Positions 1 to 10,798 of a stretch of 64,000 nt of DNA are shown in pieces. Numbering within the stretch: the stretch's first letter is position 1; each line of letters begins with the position of its first letter. The notes below the pieces were generated by a model. The model ran no database searches, was not told the DNA's origin, and saw only the letters and a list, made by a program, of their open reading frames with translations. This DNA comes from Dipteris shenzhenensis (lineage: Eukaryota; Polypodiophyta; Polypodiopsida; Gleicheniales), in NCBI GenBank assembly GCA_047967505.1, contig CM106538.1; one strand, given 5' to 3'. The translations under genes and the position numbers were made by a program.

Positions 1-854
1 AGCTAACCTCAAGGCACCAAATACGTACTGGTGCCACAGGTGGTCTGACTTAAGTATCACCACCATCAGCTCAGGAACTCCGCAAGAACCAAATTCCACC
101 CCACTAAGAGTTACACAAGAACCTCCCCCTGGGGCTGATACTCAAGGATAATGGTGCCGCCCTACTCACACAAGTAGGGGCCAGCCCCATAGGTAGACTC
201 ACGAAAGCTTGCATCTCCAAGGAAGTCCAACCCCACAACAACAATGGAGTCCAACACAAAGGTGCCCCTGGCATCCAAGGTAAAGAACAAGCTGACACAT
301 ACTCTACATGGCTCCTTACTTACTATGTTGCAGTACGGTGCCCGCCTCCACCACATTCATCATAATCATCGCATCTAAGTCTAGGTGAGTTAGTACAGTA
401 GGCATCTCACCCGATGCACCCATAGCCCACTAGTCCCTGCCGAACACACCGCACGCGTACATAGTTAGCACCAGTGATTAGAGTCTGTTCTTGCATTTTT
501 ACAAGTGTTCATGTTCTTGCATGCTGACCTCACTATCACATTGCACCACACAAGTGCACTCCGCTCAGTCCACTTTTTCCCCCACCCCACTCCTCCTTCC
601 CTTTCTTTCCCCTATTTTTACACATTCAAAGCCCACCGGCTGTTGCCAAAATGTTCACCACCGATCGTCGCCATCATAGTTGGCACCCACCGTTGCCAAA
701 AAGTACAGCACTGGATGTCACGATCACAATACCCCATCGTGTCGTCGCCATCACAAATCACACCGACCGTCACCATTCGAGTACCACGCTAATCGTGGCC
801 TAGGACACTCCACGCCGACCATCGCCATCGAGGTTCATCACCCACCATCACCAC
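1..854. other. unassigned region, no supported gene
   Basis: I see no coding segment with recognisable domains on either strand. The sequence is C/A-rich with short imperfect repeats of a 'caccgaccgtcaccat'-like word from about 640 onward. It probably belongs to the same decayed retroelement as the coding-like tract further right, but that is inference from position only. Confidence 0.4.
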
Positions 855-930
855 CATCAAAGTCAGCACTGATCATTGCCATCAAAGTCAGCACCGACCG
901 TCATCATCAAAGTCAGCACTGACCGTCACC
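855..930. repeat. 25-bp minisatellite, three units
   Basis: The word CATCAAAGTCAGCAC recurs at 855, 880 and 905, an exact 25-bp period, with unit ends differing by a few bases. It lies just upstream of a TATA-like element. Confidence 0.8.
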
Positions 931-933
931 ATA

Positions 934-973
934 CCAATATCCCATTGGTCGAGGGGATATAATTCTATAAAAG
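934..973 (+). promoter_or_regulatory. possible promoter (CCAAT plus TATA-like box)
   Basis: CCAAT at 934-938 and its reverse ATTGG at 944-948 precede TATAAAAG at 966-973. The spacing suits a Pol II core promoter, but no intact gene follows, so it may be a relic of a retroelement promoter or chance. Confidence 0.3.
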
Positions 974-1739
974 TAGGCCTACCCCACTGGGTCATCCCCA
1001 TAGCTGTTGCCCCAGAACTCTGTCAAAATTTATCTAGAAATCTGACAATTTCTTGGTCCCTTCCACCACATCCCAACCATCAAATTTATGTCCCCCTGTT
1101 CTTCCTCATCCACTGATTCCCTTATCATGCAACAGCCACTCCTGTTTGCGAACATGACTTCTTCGAGTTTGAAGCTAACCTAGGTCTCCACCCTCGCCCT
1201 ATCCTAGAGGCCACTGGCCCATCAAATTCTCATAGCACTCCTGCCATAATTTGAATGCCAATTGAAATACCTGTGGAGGACTTACAAGACAAAGAAACCT
1301 CCACCAGACATGCTCCTCAAGAAGAGCCAGCTACAACAGTCACGCCCCTCATGAGAACATGAAAGCGTACCTCGGTGCCAATTGCAGGCAAGTACAAGAT
1401 CGTGCGTTCACAAGCGCACTCGCCATTGGGAGAAGCATGGCTCCAAGAGCTAGATGCTTGTGTGATTCACTCATGCTTTGCTTACGAGGGTCACGACTAC
1501 ACCACTACTACCACACAATAGTAGCATATGCTACCCTCTAGGACCTGACAGTTGTGGATAGGCTTGGGAAGAGTAGCAGCCCGTCTCCCATGCCACCTGG
1601 ACATGACTTTGCTGGCAGAGTTTCTCAAGAAGTATGACAGCAACACCAATATTGGTATTATATGTGACGCAGTCGGATCCCCACCACTACTAGATCAATC
1701 AAGACACGGTGCAGGCAGCATTCAACCTACCAGTGGTGG
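974..1739. other. unassigned, no supported gene
   Basis: Short open frames only, without recognisable motifs. It lies between the TATA-like box and the decayed coding tract, so it may be that tract's leader or its more decayed N-terminal part. Confidence 0.35.
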
Positions 1740-3070
1740 CAAAGAAATACTCCAAGTAGAAAAAGAAGCTCGACTCCCTAAAGACGGTCTATCACTACGA
1801 CTGCCACAAGTGCAGAGGCCGCATCGAGTTCACTGCCATCCACAAGCCCAAGGTAGAGCGAGCCTTGCAGTGGCTCACCCAAGTGAAGCAGGTGGACCAT
1901 CATCAATCCATGGTGCCCAATATCTTGCTGAGAATGGTGAAATTCCAGGAGATGAACTGGGTTGACTACTACTGCACCCAAATGAGAGATGAACTCAACA
2001 CCCACGGGGACATCATCGACAATCCTATGTTGTACATGCCGGTCCTCTATTACTTGAAAAGTCAACATCCGCCAGTCAGCTTTAGCCTCGTCGAGAAATC
2101 TGCCACCAATCCTATACAAACCGACTAGGAAGAGACAGAAACAAGGCCCAAGAGAGTGAGGACAATGCCAAGTGCCACTTTGGTAACTCAGGTGCAACGG
2201 AAAACAAGTCAACCGCTTAACCAATATGAGGATCACCAATTGCACGAATTCATGCAACGATAACTACACCTATAGCGGGCAGGTCCTCAAGATAAGGGCA
2301 AATAGGTGTAAGGAGGGCCTATTCTCATTGAAGACTTCCAAGGTGATGACACCATTGAAATCGGTCTCCATCTAAGAGCCGAAACTACGCCGACCACCCC
2401 TGCTGCACCCTTCGTCTCAGTCTCCACCATGCCTCAAGAGATAGCATCCTTCACCACTGGCACCTCTTTCATGCCATGGGCAGGCCTAGAGGAGGCCTTA
2501 CAATTTTGCAATGCACCCCAACATAGGGCATCGGTTGGCTATAGCTAGATGACGGCCGAGCAGTTGTCACATGTGAACATGATGGAGCTGCATCTCTTTG
2601 AAGCCATGGCACCACTGTCCCAAGTCGCCCACGCAATATTACAAAGGACGCAAGAGCAAGCCTCACAACTCTCCTCTGATCTCATCCAAGCCTAGCTCTT
2701 TGCGCATGACAGCCAGTCGACTATGGTCGCAGCGCAAGCGGTAGGCCATGTCGCAATACATCGAGCCGAAGAATATTAGGCTAAGGTGGAAGAGCTCGAG
2801 CTCACTTTGATGAAAGTCAAAGATGACCTCACCACTAGTGAATCCCTGGTCTAGATGCTCATGGACCAGGTGGACATGGCAGAATTAGCCATGCGCACGA
2901 CACTGGAGCAGCAAGCATAGGTAGAGCAGCGGTACACCCGCACATAGGAGTCCCACGATCAACAGATTTGCTCCTTATAGGATCTCCTGGCACATGAGAG
3001 GAACCTCACGGTCTTTCTCCAAGAAGAAATCGAAAGACAGCACACTATTGGCCCAATCTAAGGAGTCAGG
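1740..3070 (+). pseudogene. decayed coiled-coil-like ORF, probably the extra ORF of a gypsy-type element
   Basis: One plus-strand frame reads as protein-like sequence from about 1750 to 3058. The first part (to 2126) has a Cys-His cluster (YDCHKCRGR) and is open for over 120 codons. Several stops occur at 2126-2315. After that, 740 bases hold seven in-frame stops, all TAG, in a Gln/Glu/Leu/Met-rich stretch with heptad-like spacing that suggests a coiled coil. The tract lies upstream of a polypurine tract and LTR. That is where some plant gypsy lineages carry an extra ORF with coiled coils after pol; this family context is known, its use here is inference. I recognise no domain, and a decayed host gene is an alternative. 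Confidence 0.45.
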
Positions 3071-3929
3071 GTTGGAAGACCGTGAGCAGCAGGAGTTCAG
3101 GATGTACAAGGATGTGTCTGCACAATTACCCACACACTCTTGCACCATGCACAATCGCCCAAACCCTACAAATGCACTTCAATGCACTTTGTGCACAAAA
3201 CCTTACCTTCCACCTCAATCTCACTACTCCACTTCCTCCTAATGCCCTCCAAACCATTCTCTGCCATCGTAATCCCGACCACTGCCGCCCCATCTTAGCC
3301 ATGTCATATTTCTCTCTTGACCTTCAGCCCACTTCTCTATCTCTTCTCTGCCCCTTCGATCTCTAAACCCTATCCACCCATCCCATTCTTCTTAATTTTC
3401 AAGCCTAGTGCCATGTCATCAGTGAGTCCCTTAATTATCCTCTGCGAAGGATGAAGTGATGCAACTCACAACTCACGCCATGGGTCTGCACTCTAGCAAG
3501 TTTGCATGCAAAGATAAATTGGATGCAGACCTACGGCCAAGCCTCGGCAGTCCAAGCTCAAGGACACCTTGCGGCCTACCAGTCCACCACCTACCAACCC
3601 CTCAAAATAGTAATCCTCTATAATAGGGTGCTACAAGCTCTCCAAGATTCACTTGAGTCCTTGGTGAGCAATTTTGAAACAATTCACATAGCATACCTCG
3701 AGGAAATAAACGAGGATGAGGGAAAAATGCAGTTGCCCTCTTTAATACCACTACTCCCTGTAGATATTCCATTACTGCCTTCCCTAGATCCTGCCCAACC
3801 CACCCAACAAGCTGTCCAACCTCCTCTCCCTCGGACAACACTGCTCAAGTACTCATCTAATGCCTCCAACACCACCACCGCATAGCACGGACCCTCCTAG
3901 TCCATCTCCTCCAATGCTCCGGTCGACCT
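3071..3929. other. unassigned stretch
   Basis: A 127-codon plus-strand frame at 3502-3885 ends in a Pro/Leu/Gln-rich segment. It has no motif and only weak coding character. It may be the low-complexity middle of the decayed ORF on either side. Confidence 0.3.
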
Positions 3930-4690
3930 CCTCATAAAGCCTTCAACACGCTGCTCAAAACAACACATTTCATACAAAGCACCGACACTGCGACCCTTGC
4001 AGGCCCCACAGAACCAGAGCCCATACCGCTTGCAGATGATGAAGCTCCGCCATCCCCCCTAGTTTCTCCCCCTGAAGATGTTCATTGGTGCGTGGACTTG
4101 TAGTCCTTTTAGGAGCTCCCAGATAGTGCACTATTGTACCATTGGAAGCACCAACTAGAGGGTTCCCACCTCCACCTCCACGAAATTTTGGAGGTGTGCC
4201 CCCTCACTCAATTCATAGCGCAGTCATTCGATGATTGGCACTGCATGCATCCCAAGTGCATGAAAGGAGGATCCAACCTCGCCTCCGATGCCCTTGTCCC
4301 CACGACCGATGTAGATGTTGGTCTATAGCCAAATTGGCAGCTCCCATTTTTGAAGCTGGAGAAATTTTGGCACCACTACCGCAGTGCAGCCATCAATCAT
4401 CGAATCCACCCACCCTACGTGCCCATGGAGCAATGTTGGACTTGGCTCGCCTTTTGAGTTCTCTAGCAACAGGACCCCAATGTGTTGTATAATTTTCCTA
4501 AGTACAACTTTCCAAAAGAAATGACGGAGGGTTTTTGCTTCCGCCTCTAGTCATTCACAACAACGCATACCGCTCAGCAGTGCCAGATCCAACTGTCATT
4601 GCTGCCATCCATTTCAACCACATCATCCTCTTACTCCTCCACGATCTTCCGGCCCACAATCGCCCCATCGACACCGCATTCACAATCTAA
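3930..4690 (+). pseudogene. decayed coding tract upstream of the LTR
   Basis: A single plus frame is protein-like from about 3930 to 4690 (for example the run LTQFIAQSFDDWHCMHPKC). It is broken by TAG at 4101, 4110, 4326, 4464 and 4548 and one TGA at 4455. The excess of TAG matches the tract at 2546-2980, so both probably belong to one decayed product. No domain was recognised. The position just before a polypurine tract and LTR supports a retroelement 3' ORF. Confidence 0.4.
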
Positions 4691-4927
4691 CCAACCAGAT
4701 CATCTTCAACCTTGACATCGGTCCAACTCAATTCTAGGACCTCTGCGTCCGCAATCTCCATGGCCTTCACCTCTGCACTTACAAGGATATGCATGCTACC
4801 CATGTTTGGAAGTACCACTCGTACCTCACTCGCCTCACGTCAAGGCAGTTGGATCGCTATGCCATCCTGCAGTCACAGTCCTCACCACCAACCTCCTCCA
4901 GCACGGCTGAACCGAGGATGGATCAAC

Positions 4928-4943
4928 AAGAGGAAAGGGGGCA
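4928..4943 (+). promoter_or_regulatory. polypurine tract of a gypsy-type element
   Basis: AAGAGGAAAGGGGGCA lies directly before TGTTAAC, the typical start of a gypsy LTR. Such tracts prime plus-strand DNA synthesis in LTR elements. It supports the LTR start at 4944. Confidence 0.55.
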
Positions 4944-6059
4944 TGTTAACATTCACAGAGTACAGCCACCAAATGCAAGGTAATCAATGAGTAAATGTGA
5001 CCAAGCCGAATGATCTACTTTACTAGGACAAGCTCAAGGGAGTTTGATACCCAAATACACCAAGGTCAATGATTACAAGCAATGTGCACATGGAAGGAGT
5101 ATAGCTCAAGCTCAGGGAGTTTGATCCCCAAATACCCACAGTCCACTCCAGGTGCATACTAGGAACAAGGAGATGCACACTTCTGGGCCACGAGGAGTGC
5201 ATGCGCCTTGCACTCTTTAGCTCCACATCCATAGGAAATAGTGACACCAACGAAAATAGCCATGAAAGGAGTACAGCTCATACTCAGGGAATTCATCCCC
5301 CAAATATTCTGAAGCAAAAGCTTCCAAGAAATGTGTAGGGTTGTCGTGGGGTGTCTTATGGAAGTTAAGCCTCATCATCCAGGTTTTGAGCCTAGTCTAT
5401 GGGGTTCAAACCCCAAATAGGTGAAGGTGTGAGGGCACTCAAAGAGTTTGATCCCCAAATCACCTAAGCCTAGGAGTGGCGAGGCTAACACAAGTGCTAT
5501 TTGGGAACCGGTTAGGACTACCTCCTAATACCAGATTTGTCCCAAGCGCTTTAATATGGTTAACACAAGTGCTATTTCCGCTAGTAGGGAGAGTCGGTAA
5601 GAATAGCAATATGCCTTGGCACCCTACGGGCCCAAGAGCCCATGGTTGTAAAGTGAGGGAGAGTGCTAAAAAGAAAAAGGGTTGGCCCTCCCTTCAAAAG
5701 GTGACATGTATAAAAGGCCAAAAATGCAAGCTCCCTCTTCTCTTCCAAGAGAGTGTTTTGAGTGTTCTCTTGTTTCCATTGTAGTGCCTTTGTGGTTGTC
5801 ACTCTATCCCCCTTCACTCCCTCTCCTTCTTCCCTTCCTCCTCCGTCCTTCTCCCCTCCTTCTCCCTCTCCCCTCCCTTCTTCCTCTTCCCTCTTCCTCG
5901 TGTGAAACCACATTGCAACAATCCGTAGGCTGCTTGAGTGACACTTGTGGATGGCTCGTGCTATGCATTGCTCCCACAAGGAGTAGCTAGGAGTGGAGGC
6001 TCCCTCAGCATATCTTCAACTACCCCACAACACATGAGTCACCATTGAGACCCACTACA
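4944..6059 (+). repeat. putative gypsy-type LTR, about 1.1 kb
   Basis: The left edge is TGTTAAC after a polypurine tract. The right edge is CCACTACA followed within five bases by a tRNA-Asp-like primer site. TATAAAAGG at 5709-5717 is a good TATA box two-thirds of the way in, where the U3/R boundary would fall. A phrase near AGTTTGATCCCCAAAT recurs in its left half. No second copy lies in the window, so the ends rest on signals, not on LTR-LTR alignment. Confidence 0.5.
5709..5717 (+). promoter_or_regulatory. TATA box inside the gypsy LTR
   Basis: TATAAAAGG, a strong plant TATA motif, in the middle-right of the putative LTR. It would drive plus-strand transcription into the region right of the LTR. 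Confidence 0.45.
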
Positions 6060-6063
6060 TTTT

Positions 6064-6081
6064 TGGCACTGCTGTCGGGGA
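6064..6081 (+). promoter_or_regulatory. degenerate tRNA-Asp primer binding site
   Basis: TGGCACTGCTGTCGGGGA differs at four positions from TGGCGCCGTTGCCGGGGA, the Asp-tRNA complement common in plant Athila/Tat-type gypsy elements. It lies a few bases after the LTR end, as expected. Confidence 0.55.
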
Positions 6082-7286
6082 TAAAAGGTATGCTTTTGCA
6101 TTTGTTTCAACAAAATAATTAATGCTTTTCCAAGTCAAAGTGTCATTCTTATTTCAACTAGTTGTATTGGGATAAATCAACTTATACAACCAAAATATTT
6201 AGAAGCTTTTAAGGAAGCTAGGTCAAAACCTTAACATATAATAAATATTTTCATAAACATAAGAACCAATGTCACTCTTTGCTTTTTTCAAAAAATTATT
6301 TGCTTTTCATGAGGAGCAAAAAGAATGTCCACATGATTTATGCAACTCCATCATTTAATCTGATTCCATGCTCTCTCAGATAGATTGATGCTTGATTTTT
6401 GCAACTCCCCCTTGAGGGTTTGGTTTTAATAAGACTTATAATCCAATAAAAACATCCATCCATTCTTAGATCTATTGCCTTGCTTTCCTATCCCAAGATA
6501 ATACCTCTCTGGAGTAAAATGGAAAACAAGCAACATTTATTACAAGAAAATTTTATTAGGGAGAAATCAAAAGGGATACAAAAAGAGAAGAGTAGCCTCC
6601 TACTGACTCAGGTAGGCTAGCCACCACTAAAAAGCACTATGTCTACCTATAAGTACTATTAACAATAGCTATATGAGATTGGAATACTAGTAGGCTCTTT
6701 TTAACAAAGGAACTTAGTATTAGGCAAATAGTCTCTAAAACCTCACCAAAGAGAGATGTGACACCATGTGTCTTCTTAAAGTAGTTTGTTGTAATATCTC
6801 CAAATATATTAAAGGATAAAATAACGTACTAGCTACCATAGCTCCAAAAGGGACTCATTTAATCAATACTTGTCACCTAGGATAGTTTATTCCATGAAAA
6901 TTGAGTGAAAATAGAAGCATACACTACCTCAGTTCAGCTCATTTTTTATGCTTTTTTGACAAAAAATATACTCACTTTTTTTCAAAATTTGATATACGTT
7001 TAAAAAAATGTCCATATTAGCGTCGATAAGGAAGTGTCGATAAGGAAGCATAAAAAATAACATTGTTATTGAAGTTGAAATTTTTCTTGATATGCAGACT
7101 TTCAATGCTAGCAGAGCAATGTTTATATCAACGCTCTTATCGACAGTTACTGAGCCCTATTTTGATGCTTTTTTCAATGGTGATATCGACTCTGGGGTAC
7201 AAGTTTTGAGGACAATACCGACTCTAATATCGACGTAATTAAAAATCTCGAAGCCTTATCAACCGTTTATTTTGACAAAAAAATTT
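6082..7286. other. AT-rich region after the primer site, no gene
   Basis: By position this should be the leader and gag of a gypsy element, but no gag-like or zinc-knuckle coding is visible. Many stops occur in all frames. A short repeat of GTCGATAAGGAAG occurs at about 7023-7047. Confidence 0.4.
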
Positions 7287-7327
7287 AGGGTAGATTAGGG
7301 CTGGCCAAGCCCTCCCTAATCTACCCT
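7287..7327. repeat. perfect 14-bp inverted repeat
   Basis: AGGGTAGATTAGGG at 7287-7300 is matched by its exact reverse complement at 7314-7327, with a 13-base loop. It may be the end of a small foldback element or a hairpin in the retroelement leader. Confidence 0.7.
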
Positions 7328-7399
7328 CTAATAAAGGTATGTATTACACTATAATGGCCATTGTATTGTATTGTCCTATTTCATCATATGAGGTAAAAT

Positions 7400-8120
7400 A
7401 TTGACACTATATAATGTTCTATACTATCTCCGTATGTCCGTCATCATCAACAAGTAGATTTGTAGAATGTACTAACTGGTCCTCGCTGCTCCCATCCTCA
7501 TCCTCATCCTCTCCACTCCCACTAGTGCCCTCTCCACTATCGTCACCCCCACTGATGTCCTCTCCACATGTTGTAGCATCCTCATCTCTCAAGTATCCAT
7601 CTCCGTCATCCTATTCAACCATTCAACACACGATTTGCATGGTTAGAGTATATGTCTTTGAGAGCATTTCTAAAAAAATAAATGTAATAAGGGATTACAT
7701 TGAGGAGCAGTATGAATACTCCTCTTTCTGCAAGTAGGTTCATTAGAGCTTTCGTGTTGTTGTCGTATGCATATCTGTACTCCTCATCCATACATTTCCC
7801 GCCCATTTTCATAAACTAAAATCATAAGAATACATATTAGCGACTTCAGCACTTGGGCCATTTTATTCATCACATCCAATGGTTGTCAAACTCAAGGTCC
7901 TCAGATGGCATGAGGAACTCTGCCTTTTATGTATTAAGAATATAATCCTTTTCCTTTTGTTGGTGCTTACAAAAATCCATCACCACCCTCTTGAATTCAA
8001 GGGATACAAGCTCATGCATTTAGTTTATATCCCGAGTATCTCTCGAATCCAAGATTATTTCATACTCCCTATTAACCTCATATGGGAGGGTGGTGGAAGT
8101 TTGGGAGTCAGCTTGACTCC
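7400..8120 (-). pseudogene. unidentified decayed coding-like segment
   Basis: On the minus strand, from about 8120 down to 7850, one frame reads as plausible protein with two stops (pieces such as YEVNREYEIILDSRDTRD and HELVSLEFKRVVMDF). Further down, about 7610-7440, lies an acidic Asp/Glu/Gly/Ser-rich stretch. The order, a helical basic segment then an acidic tail, recalls transposon-encoded DNA-binding proteins, but no motif is diagnostic. I do not assign a family. Confidence 0.25.
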
Positions 8121-8497
8121 CCCCAATGCCACTGCTTGTACCAATGCTTGATTGTCTACATCGATGATGGATCTCTCTCTCCCTAGGTCCACCTTCAGCG
8201 GTGCTTTAGGAGATCTCTACACAGGTCAGTGGACCTGATACTCACTATCTCTTCTCATCCCACTCCCACATGAGTCTTTTCCTAGTATTGGGACTTGGGT
8301 TCGCGAGAAATTTGTGAGCCTTCTCTGTACTACTATCGGAGGTAGTACTATCGGAGAAGGGTTGCTTCTTACCACTTAATCCTCCTCTCAACATCCTCCA
8401 CAAAACAAAATGGGAGGGTTTATTTAAAATTTTTAAAAGATTTTATTTAAACTTTAGAATGCATTCTAGTTAAACATGCATATGTGCTTAAAGGGAA
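8121..8497. other. unassigned, no gene
   Basis: No coding signal. The phrase AGTACTATCGGAG is repeated at about 8330-8356. Confidence 0.4.
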
Positions 8498-8553
8498 GAA
8501 GCATATCCTTAAAGCTTTGAAGCATATGCATAAACCTTTAAAGGATATGCTTC
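8498..8553. repeat. 13-bp inverted repeat
   Basis: GAAGCATATCCTT at 8498-8510 is exactly complementary to AAGGATATGCTTC at 8541-8553. The intervening 30 bases hold further partly palindromic GCATATGC-like words. Confidence 0.6.
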
Positions 8554-8620
8554 ACACTGGGCATAAAGCTTCAAGGGAGGAAATATAAGAAAATAGAAAG
8601 GGAGGAAACAGAAGAAAATA

Positions 8621-8886
8621 GAGGCCAAGCATGAAAAAGTTTTCATCATCACTTGTTTCACTTGATATTCTTGATGGACTCACTTCCTACCATGCTATCT
8701 TAATCGAGAATGTCTTCTGTATTTCTCTCTTTATACACATTGTGTTGATGGAATGGTTGGTGCTCGAGCACTTGGCAAATGAAGATTAAGATAATCTGTC
8801 GATTAAGATAGCAAGGGAGGAAACGAGTCCAATTAAGAATATCAAGAGAAACGAGTGAAGATGCAAACTTTCTCATGCTTGGCCTC
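8621..8886. repeat. long imperfect inverted repeat (foldback), 86-bp arms
   Basis: The left arm 8621-8706 and the right arm 8800-8886 are reverse complements with roughly a dozen differences. The outer ends are GAGGCCAAGCATG and its complement; the inner ends are ATCTTAATCG and CGATTAAGAT. The loop is 93 bases. This is the shape of a small foldback transposon or a hairpin-RNA source. No target duplication was identified. Confidence 0.65.
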
Positions 8887-8949
8887 TGTTTGCAAGGGAG
8901 GGATATGCTTATTTCCAGGGAAGGGAAAGGGAAGCATGTTTTTGGGAAG

Positions 8950-9210
8950 GGGCGAGGATGGATGGTGGAGCTAGTGTGAATGTCCTATCTAAGGAACTCT
9001 CTGACGAATGGGGTCTCGCACCAATGCAAAAGGCTAATTTCAACATACGCCTTGCAGATGATTCATGTGCAAAGCCCTTGGGTGTCAACAAAAGTCAAAG
9101 GAGTCCGCTTTTCTCTTCAATTCACAATCTTAGATCTCCCCAAGAAATCCTAGTAAATCTTGCTTGGACGTCCTTGGTTGCATGAAGCATCAGTCCTCCA
9201 TGATTGGGGA
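8950..9210 (+). pseudogene. Ty3/gypsy retropepsin remnant
   Basis: From 8958 the frame reads MDGGASVNVLS, a degenerate aspartic-protease active site (usual form DSGASVN), followed by ADDSCAKPLG, typical of gypsy protease. After a frame change the next conserved block ILLGRPWLH appears at about 9157-9185. Gypsy protease cuts the gag-pol polyprotein. The piece is inactive: Ser is replaced by Gly in the active triplet, and there is a frameshift with two adjacent stops before GRPWL. It follows the LTR and primer site in the same orientation but at an unusual distance, with no gag between. Confidence 0.6.
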
Positions 9211-10349
9211 AATGACTCATAACTGATAGACTGACAATCCAAAATCCCAACACTGTAGTAGGAGTCAATTTGGGGATAGGAGCAATAAAACCAATTGTGC
9301 CTAAAGCGTTGGATGAAACTCTTCAACGATGATCTCAAGCAAATCATACCCCCTACAACACCAATAATTGGATCCAAGCATTGGGACCATTGGGAATTAC
9401 CATTCACAAGGATCCCATCTTCTCACAAATTGATGCTAAGGTCATATAGGTCAATCCTCCACTCACACGTGAAGGACCAATTGATCTAGAGGTGCCATTC
9501 TTTATGGTTGACCTTGACTGGAATGGTGAACCTGAACAAGTTTCCATGATAATAAGGACTCAGATTTTCCTTAAGACCTTGATACAGAGGCTGAAAATGC
9601 TCAATTTGAAGATCATGTCTTTGACAATGACTTAGCCATTCTCCATGCCCTAATGGCAGTCGAACTTCCCAAAGTTGAATAATAGTAGAAGATCTAGCAA
9701 GAAAGATGATGGAGGAAATCGCCGTAAAGCCAAGGCTGAACACTTCAATGAGTTCAAACGAGTCCAAACTAGGATCATCGACTTGTATCTTACCAAGCTA
9801 GCTCCCCCAAAATTTGAGCCACCTCCTCTTGAATGGTCCCCTGATGGACTTGAAGAAGTATGCACATTAAATGAACCCTTACTTGGGAATACTTTGCTAG
9901 TGGAAAAGCTACCCCACCATTCCCAATGTAAGAAGTTTTGAAAGTTTAAGCCACATGTGCGGATGAGACTTTAGAAAAAGAAAGTCCACAAGAACCAAAA
10001 ATTGGTTAATGATACTATGCCACCCAATACCCATAGCACATGTCAGGCTAGTTTAACACCATCAAAGGCTGATCTTCGAGAAGTGCCAGAGTACTTCAAG
10101 AACTACACAAGTGGTAGTGTCCCCATAGTAATGCCAAGGCTAGTAAGAGAATATGACATGCAAGAAATTGATAATAATGGAGAGACTCTAATCTATGAGG
10201 GACTCTGGCCAAAACTCACACAACAAACCTCGCCCTTGAAGGGGAAGAAGAAAAATTGGCATTCATGGGGAAACAACTTACATAAGAAGATGAAACAAAG
10301 CTCAAAGCACTCCTAATGGAATACCAAGACTACCTCGCATGGTCATACA
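9211..10349 (+). pseudogene. Ty3/gypsy pol remnant between protease and reverse transcriptase
   Basis: Open fragments at 9675-9941 and 10002-10316 match the spacer between gypsy protease and RT. Near 10225-10349 a shifted frame reads EEEKLAFMGKQLT and then LLMEYQDYLAWSY, the block that normally leads into gypsy RT (consensus form EYKDVFAWSY). At 10350 the sequence switches to copia integrase, so the RT was lost or displaced by the junction. Several frameshifts and stops make it non-functional. Confidence 0.55.
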
Positions 10350-10660
10350 ATTTAGGGTATGACACCTTATGGAGCATTCACTGGACACAAGCCACACATT
10401 GGTCATCTCTACATATTTGGTTGCATAGCATATGCCCACATACATGACAATCATCACAGAATATTGGATGCAAAGTCACGCAAATGCATCATGGTTGGCT
10501 ATAGTGAAAAAAGCAAAGCATACAAGTTGTATGATCCGATCAACCACAAGGTCATCATCTCCATAGATGTAATCTTTGATGAGGAATCCAAATGGAAAAC
10601 CTCAATGCATAGGAGATAGACACACTGATTACTCGGTCACCTGTAGAACAGGTTGATGAA
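10350..10660 (+). repeat. direct repeat copy 1: copia integrase C-terminal segment
   Basis: It encodes MTPYGAFTGHKP...FGCIAYAHIHD...KSRKCIMVGY...VIFDEESKW, the conserved region after the copia integrase core. It aligns without indels to 13496-13806 with about 20 differences in 311 bases. The left edge abuts gypsy sequence exactly at ATTTAGGGTATG. Confidence 0.8.
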
Positions 10661-10687
10661 AAAAGAGCAAGAATTGCTAGAGACATC

Positions 10688-10798
10688 CCAAGAAGGGCAA
10701 AAACAGCTCAGACAATCAAGACATTAAAAGAAGCATGGGATATGTTCCCAAGAAAGCTCAACACAGTCAAGACATTAAAAGAAGAATGGGACATGTTC
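10688..10798 (+). repeat. 51-bp imperfect tandem duplication in gag
   Basis: The word TCAAGACATTAAAAGAAG occurs at about 10716 and 10767, each followed by a near-identical TGGGAxATGTTC. The 51-bp period preserves the frame. Confidence 0.7.

Noticed and set aside
855-930. Possible CRISPR-like array
   Set aside because: Three contiguous 25-bp units without unique spacers in a plant-type genome; an ordinary minisatellite.
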